DNA of 64,000 bases, taken from NCBI GenBank assembly GCA_029747585.1, contig JAPEVF010000114.1, forward strand, positions 1-64,000, read 5' to 3'. The stretch comes from Pleurotus djamor. Taxonomy: Eukaryota; Basidiomycota; Agaricomycetes; Agaricales; Pleurotaceae. The notes under the pieces are model-generated. The model saw only the letters and a list, made by a program, of their open reading frames with translations, ran no database searches and was not told the origin of the DNA. Positions 30,577 through 41,988 of this stretch are shown here, one piece after another; position 1 is the stretch's first letter, and every line of letters starts with the position of its first letter. The translations under genes and the position numbers were made by a program.

Positions 30577-31098
30577 CTACGAGATAGCCTGGTGATTCCC
30601 TAACATTGTCATGTCAGTATCCGCAACCATCGCGTGGAAGATCCTTGTTAGACGCGTAGCCTTACCTCTCTGTCCAACAGGATAACTCCCAGAAAACTTG
30701 CACGACGACACGCACTTCCAGCGATAGTCACACATCGCAGCGCTAGAACACCCCTTTGGAGACCCACTGTCACCGTTGTTGGTGTAGCACCAATGCTTGA
30801 AGATGGGGTTGCTGAGAGGACATGCCGCCCAGCATCTTCCTGGGTTGGAGAGCGACTTTCCTGGCTTGTGGGGGATGTAGTCCGCGGGAAGCTCGCATCC
30901 ATAGTCGTAAACGTTTCTGCCTATGGCATCCGTCTGTGCTTCGCTAAATGTGAGCTCGTAGTAAGCTTCGGTGGGCGGTGAGTTGATGGTTATGAGGATG
31001 ATTGACCTATCTTTTCCAAGGAAATTTGGTGAAGCATCTACGAGGCCTCCAAATACAAGAGCCACGGGGATAATATACGCGAGCTGAGAGATGAGCAT
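30577..31098 (-). CDS. Secreted eight-cysteine protein, copy 3
   Basis: The minus-strand frame starts MLISQLAYIIPVALVFGGLV, a signal peptide, then a longer propeptide-like stretch with TEAYYELTFSEAQTDA and the mature framework NVYDYGCE, GRCWAAC, HWCYT, KGCSSAAMC, YRWKCVSSC and SYPVGQRG. The cysteine spacing matches copy 2. A terminal intron is likely: donor GTAAGG after CAGAGAG and acceptor TTAG, giving the ending GNHQAIS at 30577; the unspliced frame also stays open. TATAAAATA lies about 50 bases upstream of the ATG. It is the most diverged of the three and lacks the dibasic site of copy 1. Confidence 0.7.
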   Translation of the reverse strand: MLISQLAYIIPVALVFGGLVDASPNFLGKDRSIILITINSPPTEAYYELTFSEAQTDAIGRNVYDYGCELPADYIPHKPGKSLSNPGRCWAACPLSNPIFKHWCYTNNGDSGSPKGCSSAAMCDYRWKCVSSCKFSGSYPVGQRGKATRLTRIFHAMVADTDMTMLGNHQAIS

Positions 31099-31380
31099 TG
31101 TCTGTTGGATTAGTCGAAGGCGTTCCGAGTTCCATGTCTCTATTTTATACCTTCTGGCCACTGAGATCCCTTTGAAGCCTTCAGCTTCTTTTCTCATCCT
31201 GGCTCTGTAGACGCTGCTAGAAGCTCCCCTCGAGATACTCTTCTCTCAAGCCAACCAGGTGTGTCGTAGCATGGGAAGGTGAACGCGCTCCTATCTCCTG
31301 AATCTCCTGAATGTTGAGGCGCTGACGTATCGGCGTGGGTTTTACTTTTNCTTCGTTTCGCCTCGTCACCGTCGTGGACG
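31099..31380. promoter_or_regulatory. Divergent intergenic region
   Basis: 281 bases separate the start codons of the minus-strand secreted protein and the plus-strand membrane protein; it must hold both promoters. A TATA box for the former is at about 31141-31149; an N at 31350 follows a T-run. Confidence 0.5.
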
Positions 31381-32517
31381 ATGAGCACGTCGCTCAACAC
31401 CTACGCCATCTCTGCGCTGCTCATTGCTGGACCTTGGCTATACTTTACTGGCCGTTCACGGCATCACCCAACCCCAAATGCGCCCCCAATCCGACCATAT
31501 GTTTCGCTAGTCCTCCTCCTCCACACGCTCTATCTTCTTTACAAGATCTTGGTCACCCCACCATCAAATATATTTACGAGCTTGAAAATCCCATTGAACA
31601 CTTCAACCGATCAAATTCGAGCCATTTTGGCTCAGCATGCTGGCTTGGATCTGACTCAAGGAGATGTTTTCCCAAAACCGCTGGAATTGCTTCTAAAACG
31701 ACTCAGTTTGTTCGATCATAGGAAGTTATATGTTAGGTGAGTTCGCCATACTTTTCTTGACTTTGATACACGGCTGAATGGGCTTTGAGGTAGATTCGGA
31801 CAGTATGTCCTACAGACTTGTGAATATTGCACGACTTTCGACGAATTCGCGCTTTACGCGCTTCCACAGCATGTGCTGTCGTATATCTATGAAGTGACTA
31901 TCTTGGGACTGGTCACTATACGTGGGACGCAGCGGGAACGATGGCGGACCATGGCTATCTGCGCTGCAATCGCAGGAGGGCTGAGTGAAATCTACTGGCT
32001 TTACACGGTCCCCGTGTCTGTCCCCCGGCGTGGGGAGAAGACGGACGTCATTATGGTGCGTTTTACGCCGCTCTGGTATTTCCCCCCTCATATTGACGTG
32101 ATATGGTGGTTCTAGTGGCATGATACCCTCTACTTCATCCGACAAATCTGCTTCATCGCAGTTCCTCTCATAATACACCTCCTTCCCGCCTCGCCGAACC
32201 AAAGTGCCATCGCCGCAATTCCGAATGCTATTCAACTCTCCGAACGCGCTCTCACCCGCCTCCATCTCATCAAATACATGAACGGCAGTATCCTACGCAC
32301 ATCCGCCCTGCGCAAACAAGCAGAGAAGTGGTGGGACGAGGAAAAGAAAGAGGGTGAATGGATTAGAGGTGACGAAGAAGTCAGACGACTTGCCCATGAA
32401 AACGGGTTCGGGTTTGGGCCCTTCGGAGAGGAGGGAGAGGTGGGTAAACTGCGAGCTAACGCAGATCAGGCCTTGCAAGGACTGCTTAGGGAAGGACTTG
32501 CTGTTCATACGACCTGA
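31381..32517 (+). CDS. Conserved fungal multi-pass membrane protein
   Basis: Three exons: 31381-31736, 31794-32055 and 32116-32517; about 339 residues. Start MSTSLNTYAISALLIAGPWLY. Hydrophobic segments near the N-terminus (AISALLIAGPWLY, YVSLVLLLHTLYLLYKILV), in the middle (YIYEVTILGLVTI, AICAAIAGGLSEIYWLY) and after exon 2 (QICFIAVPLIIHLL) give about five to six transmembrane helices. The block FGQYVLQTCEYCTTFDEFALYALPQ with its paired cysteines is typical of a fungus-wide uncharacterised family. The C-terminal 100 residues are cytosolic-like, charged (KQAEKWWDEEKKEGEW). I do not know its function. Intact. Confidence 0.75.
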
Positions 32518-32760
32518 GTGTGCTTATATACTTAATATATTTATATCAGCCTATTGTTTAAATCAAGGGCGCAAAATCGCTCTACAGTCTGACTCTGTCT
32601 ACATAGAGCATTCTTGCTATGCAGAGACGTCGGGGTACACGGTTATGCCTCACAGCCGTGAAGCTTCAACTCGGGCTACCCGAATTATATGAGACAAGCT
32701 GCCAACTCGCGGTCCCCGACATGTTCCCTTCAAACCAAGGCGAGGTAAAACGGGATAAAA

Positions 32761-34295
32761 TCAACCACTCTTCTTTGCATCACGATTGGTTATCCGGAGG
32801 GCATCCAAGATCGGAACCACTCGTTCCCATTCTTCCTCCCGGCCTTCATCATCGGAGCCAGTTGTCTCTGAAAAGGACAAATCACAAGAGGCGGGTAATA
32901 TCCTGCTCAGGAAGAGTGCAACAGGGGCGGGCCAACGGATGGGAGATCTCCCAAGGTCGAGCATGGCCAAGCACTTGAACGGGACACTTGGGGTGGGGAC
33001 GTCTTCCACATTTGATGTCGTGCGGAAGGATAGATAGATGCATAAGGATTCAAGCGAGTTGCATAACGGCGCGATGGATGAAAGTGCGGATAGACCAAGA
33101 GACGGCTCTGTCTTGATTGGGGGTGCAGAGATGGATCCGATATCCAGATGGCGAAGCAATGGGAGGGCTGTGACAAGAGTGACGAGCTCGTCCTCGGTCA
33201 TTTCAAAGGGAGTAGGGTATGAGACCGTGAGGGACGATAAGTGCTTGCAGGAGAATAATGGCTCAAAGACTGAGAACGGCAGTGGATCAATGTCAATCTC
33301 TCCTTCATAAAGGTTGAATTTGATTGTCAATGTTTCGAGTAATGGTGCATTGCGAGCAGCCCATTTGATGAGGACTAGATAGCTTTCAGGCGATATTGTG
33401 TTGCCTTCCGCGAGGAAGAGGGATCTCAGCGATACGGGTGAGGTCCATGGCTTGAGGAACGAAGCGGTCCGTTCGAAGCATGCGTGAAGGCGGAGATATT
33501 CCAGAGCGGGAAAGCTCTCTGGACTGAGCTCATAGGAGAGCATTTCACTGGGATTTGGGTTTAGTCCATGACCTCTCAGCGACCTTAGCAAGGGCAATTT
33601 GGAGATCACCCCGATGACTTCAGGCGAAAGGAGCACCGTGTGCAATTCAATCCGGTTCAAGTGCCGTAGATTCGGGAGAATCTCAATGAGAGCGTCGCGA
33701 ATCGCTTTTTTATTGGGAGTGTTAGCCAATGACAGGCTCTGCAAGTTCGTAATGCAGGTAGGGAGATACTTCAGCGAGAACTCGTAGCCTTGCTGAGTTT
33801 TCATCTGACCCTCGCCTTTGAGTAGGAAAGTTGTTATGGTCGGAGAGGCGAACAATTGGATTAGACTGGGATCGGCGAAGCAGTCCAAAAGGGTCAGGTT
33901 CGGTAAAAAAGGACCAGGGTATGGACGATTGAGACCAGCAATGGCGTATACGGAGGGATGCAGGCTCAGCAACGCGCCAGGGCAGTGAAGAATCCGTATC
34001 CTGTGGTGGTATTTTTGGAATCGGTACCAGCCATCGCTTGAGACGGGCTGCGTGAAGCACTGTGCGCCGCACTGTAAGAAAGGGGATAGGTGTTTAACAG
34101 AGTAGAAACTGACGTATAGATGACAGCTTTCATCCCAGGTGATGGGAGCAAGAAGGCCAAACAATCGGGTGGCAAGAGGACAACATCCGACCAGTGCTTG
34201 CAAACTAGTGCGTAGTTGCGGCAATCATGCAAGGGAACCTGCGATATAACCTCTCTCAGTATTTCAGGAAGATGAAGAGCACGGTGTCTAGTCAT
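32761..34295 (-). CDS. F-box/LRR-like protein 1, frame broken in the F-box
   Basis: A paralogue of the ten-member family. Exon 1 34295-34114 starts MTRHRALHLPEILREVI and reaches YALVCKHWSDVVL, but at about 34170-34182 the residues DYAWREVS.. of the paralogues are missing and the frame changes before TRLFGLLAPITWDE. After an intron (34113-34072) exon 2 (34071-32761) is intact: CFTQPVSSDGWYRFQKYHH..., leucine-rich segments such as LPLLRSLRGHG and LFSCKHLSSLTVSYPTPF, DELVTLVTALPLLRHLDIG, and a charged tail. Closest to the gene at 38173. F-box proteins recruit substrates to SCF ubiquitin ligases through Skp1; the LRR-like part would choose the substrate. Probably a pseudogene or a 5'-altered gene. 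Confidence 0.75.
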
Positions 34296-34536
34296 TGTGG
34301 TTGAGACGAAAGCCCTGAGCACTGAGCCTGACTTAAATTGGCGCAGGTGACGGCGTTCCCTGCAAGACGGGCTTCGGTCGGTGGCCTCGGAAAATTGTAT
34401 ATCAACATATCAGCCATCTCATTTTCGGGCGGTCACTGAATATTGAATAGCGAGACCAGCGGCATATGCCTAGCGTCGGGTCATACTTAGATATGTGATA
34501 ATTTATGGGAACAATTACAAGTCTTCTGCATCTAGT

Positions 34537-36160
34537 TCACGATGTCACCGGTGAGGTATTCGTGCAATTACATTTCTTCGTCTCACGATGGGATATACGA
34601 AGGGCCTTCAATACCATGACCACTTGCTCCCATCCCCTAACCCGGTCTTCATCATCAGCTCCAGAACCCGGTGAAAACGACAAGGCACACGAGTCGGGCA
34701 GTATCCTACTCAAGAAGAGTGCGACGGGGACGCGGTTGTGAATGATAGATCTCCCAACATCGAAGTTCGTCAAGGATTTGAAAGGGACAATGGGGGTAGG
34801 GGCGTCTCCCAAGAACGTAGTTACAGTGTCGAAGTATAGGCAAACGGATAGAGATTCGAGGGAATTGCAGACAGGCGCGAGGGATGAGAGGATGGAAAGA
34901 CCAAGGAATGGCGATAGCACGGGAGCTGGTCTTTGAGTTTTTCCTATCTTGAGATGGCGGAGGTCTGGGAGAGCTGTAGCGAAGGCGACCAGCTGAGCTT
35001 CGTCCAACTCAAGCGGTATGGGATATGTGATTGTCAAGGACGTTAGGTACTTGCAGGATGATAACGGCTCGAAAATAGAGAACGGCAGGGGTTGGATCCT
35101 GTCGATGTCTCTGTCCTCAATGTCTTCTTCATCTTCCGCCTCATACCCGATTGACAACTCCTCGAGTAACGGTGCTTTGGAAGCGATCCATTCGACTAGG
35201 ACGGCACAATTTTTAGGCAGTACCGTCTCGCATTCCACAAGAGTTAGAACTTGAAGAGACAACGCGGGCGAAGTCCATAGTTTGAGGAGGGAATTGACCA
35301 GCCCTAAACGAGTCTCTAGTTGGAGGTATTCTAAGGCGGGAAACATCTCCAAACTGGGTTCGTGAGAGGGGATTGGTTCGTTTGAAGTGGCGAAAATTCC
35401 GTAGTCGCCATCGAGCGACCTCAGCAGCGGCAGTTGTGAGAGAATCATAAAGACGTCGGGCGTAAGGAGCTCTGCGGAGATGCTGATGTCTACTAAACGT
35501 GGCAGAGCTGGAAAAACCTCAATGAGGAGATCCCGAATGGATTGCTTCGTGGGGCTATCAAGCAAGGACAGGCGCTCCAGGTTTGGAAAGCAAATAGGGA
35601 GGTATTGGAGCATAATCTCATACTCTTGTTCGAATATTGGTTGCCCTTCAACCCTGAGGTGGAAATGTGTTACGAACGGGGAGGCGAGTACTTGAATGAG
35701 CACTCGGTCGGGCGTGCAGATTAAAGAAGTCAAATTTGGGAGAAGGGGTCGACAGAATGGAAGACTGAGTCCAGTGGTGGCGTATACGGAAGGACTGAGC
35801 AGCGTGCCAGTGCAGCTGAGGGCCCGTACCCGATAGTGGTACTTTTGAAACTGGCTCCATCCCTCGAAACCGATAAGTCGAGAAAAAGACTAAGTAGTAT
35901 GCATGACAGCGTAAGACTCGAGGAGCTGGTATTGTGAAAAGCAAGAAAAGACTCACATGTTGACGAGATGTTTTATCGAGGGAGATGGGGGCGAGAAGTC
36001 TGAACAACTTCGCTGCCGAAACATCACGCCATGCATAGTCAAGGACAACCTTGGCCCAGTCCTTGCAGACAAGTCCGTGGGCACGGTGGTCGGTATCGGA
36101 AGTATATCGTATTACTTCCCTCAGCAATTCAGGGATGTGTAGAGCGCGGTGACTTGTCAT
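34537..36160 (-). CDS. F-box/LRR-like protein 2
   Basis: Exons 36160-35957 and 35889-34537; about 518 residues. Exon 1 is the F-box (MTSHRALHIPELLREVIRYT..., LVCKDWAKVVLDYAWRDVSA, LFRLLAPISLD). Exon 2 opens SFSRLIGFEGWSQFQKYHYR and continues with irregular leucine-rich repeats (LPLLRSLDG, CKYLTSLTITYPIPLELDEAQ, LPDLRHLKIG) and an acidic tail. No break is seen. It is divergent from the next gene, whose ATG is 229 bases away, and this divergent arrangement recurs at 59-62 kb. Putative SCF substrate adaptor; target unknown. Confidence 0.85.
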
Positions 36161-36267
36161 CGTTGTAAGTAGTGATTGCGATTCGCGATTGAGGCTAAAT
36201 TTCCTCCGCAACAGCCAACGCAAATTGCGTCAGGGGCTTTCAAGGAGTGGTAGTCACCTGACTCGCG

Positions 36268-36333
36268 GTTTCAAGTTCAACGTTCACGCAGGCTGTTCAA
36301 CGTTCAACGTCAACGTTCAACATTCAACTCTCG
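36268..36333. repeat. TTCAACG short tandem-like repeats in a divergent promoter
   Basis: Five to six copies of (G)TTCAACG/GTTCAACA in 66 bases between two divergent F-box genes. Confidence 0.6.
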
Positions 36334-36388
36334 TGCTGCGGTTTGTTAGTCCAAACAAATTTCCTGAAACGCTAGAGTGATGGTGCAG

Positions 36389-37893
36389 ATGGCTAGTCAC
36401 CGCGCTCTCCATTTACCCGACATTTTGAGGGAACTTGTACCGCTTCTTCAAGGTTTGCTACCATACCGTGACGTCGCATTGGTATGCAAGGATTGGTCAG
36501 AGGTCGTTCTTGATTACATATGGCGCACGGTTTCTGCCCATCAACTACTCAAGCTTTTTGCTCCGATCTCTTGGGACGAAACCCGCCGTGTTTTGGTGAG
36601 CTTTTTCTTACCTAATTCTTCTCAATTATATGACTGCGTGTAGTGCTTTTCTCAGCCTATCTCAAACGACAGTACTAGTTGGTCCAGCTTTCAAAAGTAC
36701 CATTACAGACTACGGGATCTCCACTACACCCCACCATTACTTTATCCCTGCGTACAAGTTATTGCAGCGCTCGATCGCCCGTACTCTGGGCCTCTCTTAC
36801 CAGGCCTAACTCATTTGGACTGCACCTGCAATGCCATTGATATCCAGTTGTTCGCCTCTCCGTCGATAACCATACTCGACCTGAGGGATGAAGCTAAAGG
36901 CGCACAGAAAGAGTACGAGCTCACGCTGAAATATCTCCCCTCTTGCATTCCAAACGTGGAGAAGTTGTCCTTATACGCTAGGTCAGACAAGCACCCCATT
37001 CGGAGCACCCTTATTGAAGCTCTCGCAGCCCTACGATATTTAACCCAGATTCGTATCCCAACAATGCTCCTCATGCCCGAAGTCATTGCGGTGATCTCAA
37101 AATTACCTTTGCTAAGATCACTCGAAGGCCACTATGCATCACCGACTGATCCAAACAAATCGCTCTCTTGTGTACTCGACTCGGAGAGCTTTCCTGTCTT
37201 AGAACGCCTTGAATTTGACGGATGCCTAAAGCAAGCCACTTCCCTTCTTAATTCATGGGCTTCGCCTGTGTCACTGACAGGTCTGTGCCTCATGGAATAC
37301 AATGAAATCCAGCCGGAGAACTATTCGACCATCACCAAATGGGTTGCCTCCCATGTACCACTTCTCACGGAACTGGTGATTAGTTACGATGAAGATGAAA
37401 TTGAGCAACGTATTGTTTTCGTCAATCCACTGCCGTTTTCAATCTTCGAGTCGTTGTTCTCTTGCAAACACCTATCGACCTTGGTGATTGCATATCCTGT
37501 ACACTTTGAGATGACCGAGGCTCAATTGGTCAGTCTCGTCACGGCACTCCCAATGCTTATCACTCTCGAGATCGGGTGTTCACGAGAAGCTCCCAACTCC
37601 GAGCCATCCCTTTCTCTGTCCGCCCTTTCATTGATCGCCCCGTTATGCAGATCACTCGAACGCTTGGATATCTACCTATCATGCCGCGCACCAGCCTTTT
37701 TGGAAGACGTCCCCATCCCAAGGGATCGCTTCGAGTGCTTAGGAACACTCAGTGTTTCAAATTCCCCCATCCACTCTCCGATCTCAGTCGCCTACTTCAT
37801 GAGCCGGAGTCAATGGGCTCTGAGGATGTGGACCGGGTAAAAAGCTGGACGCAAGCGGTCACAGTTTTGACAGCCCTTCGGATGGCCTGCTAA
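36389..37893 (+). CDS. F-box/LRR-like protein 3, C-terminus frameshifted
   Basis: Exon 1 36389-36595 (MASHRALHLPDILRELVPLL.., VCKDWSEVVLDYIWRTVSA, LLKLFAPISWDE), intron to 36643, exon 2 from 36644 (CFSQPISNDSTSWSSFQKYHYR). Leucine-rich body: LPSCIPNVEKLSL, LLMPEVIAVISKLPLLRSLEG, LFSCKHLSTLVIAYPVHFEMTEAQ. Near 37800 the expected RILP..CxL block is missing, and the continuing tail (ESMGSEDVDRVKSWTQAV) lies in another frame ending 37893; the direct frame stops at 37840. An upstream in-frame ATG (36380) exists; 36389 is chosen because paralogues start M-x-S-H-R-A-L. Closest relative: the gene at 60812. Confidence 0.8.
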
Positions 37894-38172
37894 GATGCAA
37901 GACTGCTAACGCGAAGTACTGTTTGTATTGCCCCGGGTGCCAAGTTGTGAGATGGAGAGCTGTGATAGACAGGGAGGTGGGTTGGATATATGGCCACCAG
38001 AAGAGCGGTGCAAATTTCTGTATTTTCAGTCATTGATTAGGTTAGAAATCAATGTCTAGAGTAAATCAAGAGTGTGTCAGGATGATGGTAGGTGTAAAGG
38101 CTTGACTCGGCCTGACTGACTGGGCCCCTGTCTGGCCCATCTGCAAGACTCGTCAAGCAACAGCTGTCAGCG
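37894..38172. other. Intergenic between F-box genes 3 and 4
   Basis: No ORF or motif of note. Confidence 0.5.
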
Positions 38173-39752
38173 ATGGCCAGTCATCGCGTTCTCCATCTTC
38201 CCGATTTTCTGGGGGAACTTTTTCAGCATCTTGTCGAGCACAAATGTGATTCAGACTATGCCCTAGTTTGCAAGGACTGGGCGGAGGTTGTCTTTGATTA
38301 CGCCTGGCGCGAGACTTCGGCCTTGAAGTTGTTCAAACTTCTTGCCCCCATCGTCATGGATCCAACTGCCCATCTATATGTATGTTTTTACTGGGCTTCC
38401 TCTATTGTTCCCTCTTAAATTTTGGTCCACAGTGCTTTTCTCAGCCCATCTCGAGCGACGGCTGGTCCCGGTTCCAAAAGTACCACTACAGGGTCCGGAT
38501 TCTTCGCTGCACCTGCACCGCATCAGGATCATCACTTCATCCCTCTGTATACGCTCTTGCTGGGCTCAATCGTCCGTATGCTGGGCCTTTCTTGCCTAAC
38601 TTGACCGTTTTGGACTGCCCCTCTGACCCTACTTACGCCCAATTGTTCGCCTCCCCCTCCATAACGACCTTTGGACTTACGGGTGGAAGCGAGTTGAAAA
38701 CTGAGCAAGATTATCAGCTCATTTTGAAATATCTGCCCGCTTGTACTCCGAACCTAGAGAGCCTGCGCTTATCCGCTGGTCGCAATAATCCAAACACTCA
38801 GGACGCTCTCGTTGAAGTTCTCCCGATTCTACGGTTCTTAAATCAACTTGATATTTCGGCAGATCTCTTTACGCCTCAAGTCACCAAGATCATCTCAAAT
38901 TTGCCTCTACTGAGGTCGCTGACCGGTCATGGGTCCCATCCCAATTTCAGCGGGATGTTATCCCCGGAACTTGATCCAGAGTGCTTCCCCAAGTTGGAGC
39001 ACCTTCGACTTCACGCGTGGTTAGAAGAAGCAGAGTACTTCTTCAGAGCATGGGTCTCGCCCACGTCTCTCAAGACTCTATCCCTCGTGGAATGCAACTC
39101 AATTTCGGCTTGGGCCTATCAAAGCATTATTGGATGGGCTGCATCCCATGCACCACTACTCGAAACATTGGCACTTAGCTTCGACGATGGGGATTTCGAA
39201 GACGTGATTGACGCTGATGAACCGCTACCATTCTCAGTCTTCGAACCGTTATTATCCTGCAAGCACCTATCGTCCCTGACGATCGCATATCCCCTACCCT
39301 TTGAGATGACCGAGGATGAGCTGGTCACGTTGGTCACAGCTCTCCCATTACTCCGCCATCTGGATATAGGAACCATCGATGCACCTCCCTCCGGCTCAGA
39401 GCCGTCCCTTGGCCTGTCTGCCCTTTCTTCCATCGCGCCGTTATGCCACTCGCTCGAATACCTATGCATCTATATGTCCTTCCATGCCACGGATCAATTG
39501 GACAACGTACCCACCCCGAGTGTCCCTTTCAAAAGCCTGAATATCCTTGACGTTGGACGATCCCCCATCCAAGGGAATATCTCTGTCGCCCTCTTCTTGA
39601 ATCGGATACTGCCCGCCTTTTGTTCGTTACAATTCGAAGAATATACTGGCTCCGGCTCTGAAGACGAAGATCAGGACGAAGATTGGGAACAAGTGATCGT
39701 CGTATTGAAAGCCCTTCGGATAACCCATCGTGAAGCCAAGAAGTGTAGTTGA
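38173..39752 (+). CDS. F-box/LRR-like protein 4
   Basis: Exons 38173-38379 and 38433-39752; about 508 residues, no break. F-box: MASHRVLHLPDFLGELFQHL, YALVCKDWAEVVFDYAWRE, LFKLLAPIVMD. Body: CFSQPISSDGWSRFQKYHYR, LHPSVYALAGLNRPYAGPF, LPLLRSLTGHG, LLSCKHLSSLTIAYPLPF, LPLLRHLDIGTID. Tail strongly acidic (SGSEDEDQDEDWEQ) then basic. A good reference copy for the family because it needs only one intron and has no N. Likely SCF adaptor; partner unknown. Confidence 0.87.
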
Positions 39753-40224
39753 TCGGCGTACAATGTAAACAAGGATTTGGTTCGACAGTCGTACGCCTCT
39801 GATATTCCGAGTCTGATAAGGTCGCTCTTAACATCAAGGCAAGCATAGTGTACCATTGAAGGCGGCGAAAAGGAAAGACTTGGTCATTGACAGTAACACA
39901 AATATGATTGAACAAGCTGGAGTTGCTTTGGGAACAAAGCCAGCGGCTTGGGAAGAATAGGAAGACATCTTGTTGAGTGACTTGGTGTGCTCGCCTGCTG
40001 GACTTGGAATGCGGTAATCACCTATACATTGACCTCGCGGCTGGAGCGCGCTTGGAAGGAAGATTCTGTTACCTTTCTCCGACCCGTTCTTTATTAACGT
40101 TGGCAGTGGCACTGACTCTAATCACATTGCGAGCCACTGCACGAATTAGGGGTGTCTTTTAGGGACTTGCGGGCTCATCGACATCAGCTGCTTCCGACTC
40201 TTGACTCCTGCCCAACTAGCCACA
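39753..40224. other. Intergenic between F-box genes 4 and 5
   Basis: About 470 bases with only short overlapping minus-strand ORFs; no motif. Confidence 0.5.
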
Positions 40225-41797
40225 ATGTCAAGTCACCGTGCTTTACACATTCCCGAATTGCTGAAAGAAGTTCTACAATACACTTCCAAACACAAATATC
40301 GTTCCCTCGCACTTGTTTGCAAGGACTGGTCCGAGGTTGTTCTTGATTACAAATGGCGCGAAGTTGCCGCCACAGAATTGTTCAAGGTTCTTAGGCCCTC
40401 GCTTTTTTGGGAGAACGGTCAATATGTGCGTGCTCAAACGCATCATAACGAGCGCATCAGTTTCTTGACAATGGTGTCCAGTGCATTTCTCAGCCTATTT
40501 CGAGTGACTGCTGGACGCCATTCCTGAAGTACCACCACAGGATACGGGTTATTCACTGCTATAATCCGCCAATTCATCCCTCCGTATACACCATCATTGG
40601 GCGCGAACGCCCATACTCTGGACCTGTCTTACCAAATTTGACCAGCTTCCGCGGTGCACCCGACCCCGTTCCCGCCCAATTGTTTGCTTGTCCATCCATA
40701 ACATCTTTCTCCCTTGCAGGCCAGACAGAAAACAACCACAGATATGAGCTCGTGCTGCAGAACCTTCCTGTTTGGGCGCCGAATCTGGAGACTNCTTTTT
40801 TTTGTTTGATACTCCCAATGATCAATCCCTTCAGGATGCCCTTATTGAGGTTCTCCCAAGTCTACGATCCATCCACAAACTTGACATCCCCATGAAGCAC
40901 CTTACGCACGACATCATCGAGGTTGTTTCGCAATTGCCTCTGTTGAGCTGGTTCAAAGGGTGTGGGCCTGTTCCTCATACGTACGACTTGGGAAGTCTCT
41001 CCAACCACCTCCGTTCAGGGAGCTTTCCCGCCTTGGAACATCTCCAACTGGACGCATGCTTGGAGCAGTTTAGGACGTTCCTTCAATCGTGGGTTCCACC
41101 CACATCTCTCAGAATCCTTTCCCTCGTGGAATACACAGCAGTCCTACCCGAGAACTATCCAGCCATCATTGAATGGGTCGCTTCTCATACACCGTGGCTT
41201 GAGTCTTTGTCAATTGGATACGAGGACAGAGAGTTAATTGAACGCATTGACCAATATGATGATCCTCTGCCGTTTTCGGTCCTCGAACCGCTGTTCTCAC
41301 TCAAGCACCTATCGTCCTTGACCATCTCATATCCTGTTCCGTTCGCGATGCGCGAGGACGAGCTGGTCGCTCTTGCTACGGCTCTCCCCTTACTCCGTCA
41401 TCTGGATATAGGCACCATTGATCCACCTTGCCCCGACTCACGGCCGTCCCTTTGTCTATCCGCCCTGTCATCCATTGCGCCTTTATGCACGGCGCTCGAA
41501 TCTCTTTGCATTTATCTGGCTTTTTTCGAAGGACCTTTGCGAAAGGTTAAGACGCCAAGCGTCCCTTTCAAGTCCTTAGCTTCGCTTGCTGTTGGATATT
41601 CCCCCATACGTCGTCCCATCTCCGTTTCTCTCTTCTTGAGCAGGATACTACCTGACTTCTGTGACTTGGACTACACACCCTTGGATGGACATGACGATGA
41701 GGAACGGGTTCAAGAATGGGGAGAGGCGGCTTTGGTCTTAGAGGTCACTCGGATAACCCGTCGTGAGATGAAGAAGAATTGCAATTGTTCCTGTTGA
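40225..41797 (+). CDS. F-box/LRR-like protein 5, one homopolymer ambiguity
   Basis: Exon 1 40225-40425 (MSSHRALHIPELLKEVLQYT.., VCKDWSEVVLDYKWREVAA), exon 2 from 40482 (CISQPISSDCWTPFLKYHHR). An N at 40795 followed by eight T breaks the frame between WAPNLET and FDTPNDQSLQDALIE; the sides rejoin if one base of the run is wrong, so I treat it as a sequence error. The remainder (LPLLSWFKGCG, LFSLKHLSSLTISYPVPF, LPLLRHLDIGTID, then an acidic tail) is intact to 41797, ending in a Cys/Asn-rich KKNCNCSC. Confidence 0.8.
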
Positions 41798-41910
41798 TTG
41801 ATCATCACACAACTGAATATGTCTTGACACTAATAAATTGGCACACGTATTCTTCCTTGCATACCTCAAAATGAAAACGAGGAGACGAGTATGGGTTGGT
41901 TAGGGGCTAC

Positions 41911-41923
41911 CGCGACCACGTGA
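41911..41923 (+). promoter_or_regulatory. CGCGRCCAYGTGA box upstream of F-box gene 6
   Basis: CGCGACCACGTGA, 65 bases upstream of the ATG. Contains an E-box (CACGTG). Preceded by AGGGGCTAC. Confidence 0.55.
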
Positions 41924-41988
41924 TGCCCTAGGTCACCGGTCGGCGGGCACCAAAAGCTGAAGCTCCTCCCACCACCACCTAAATCACA

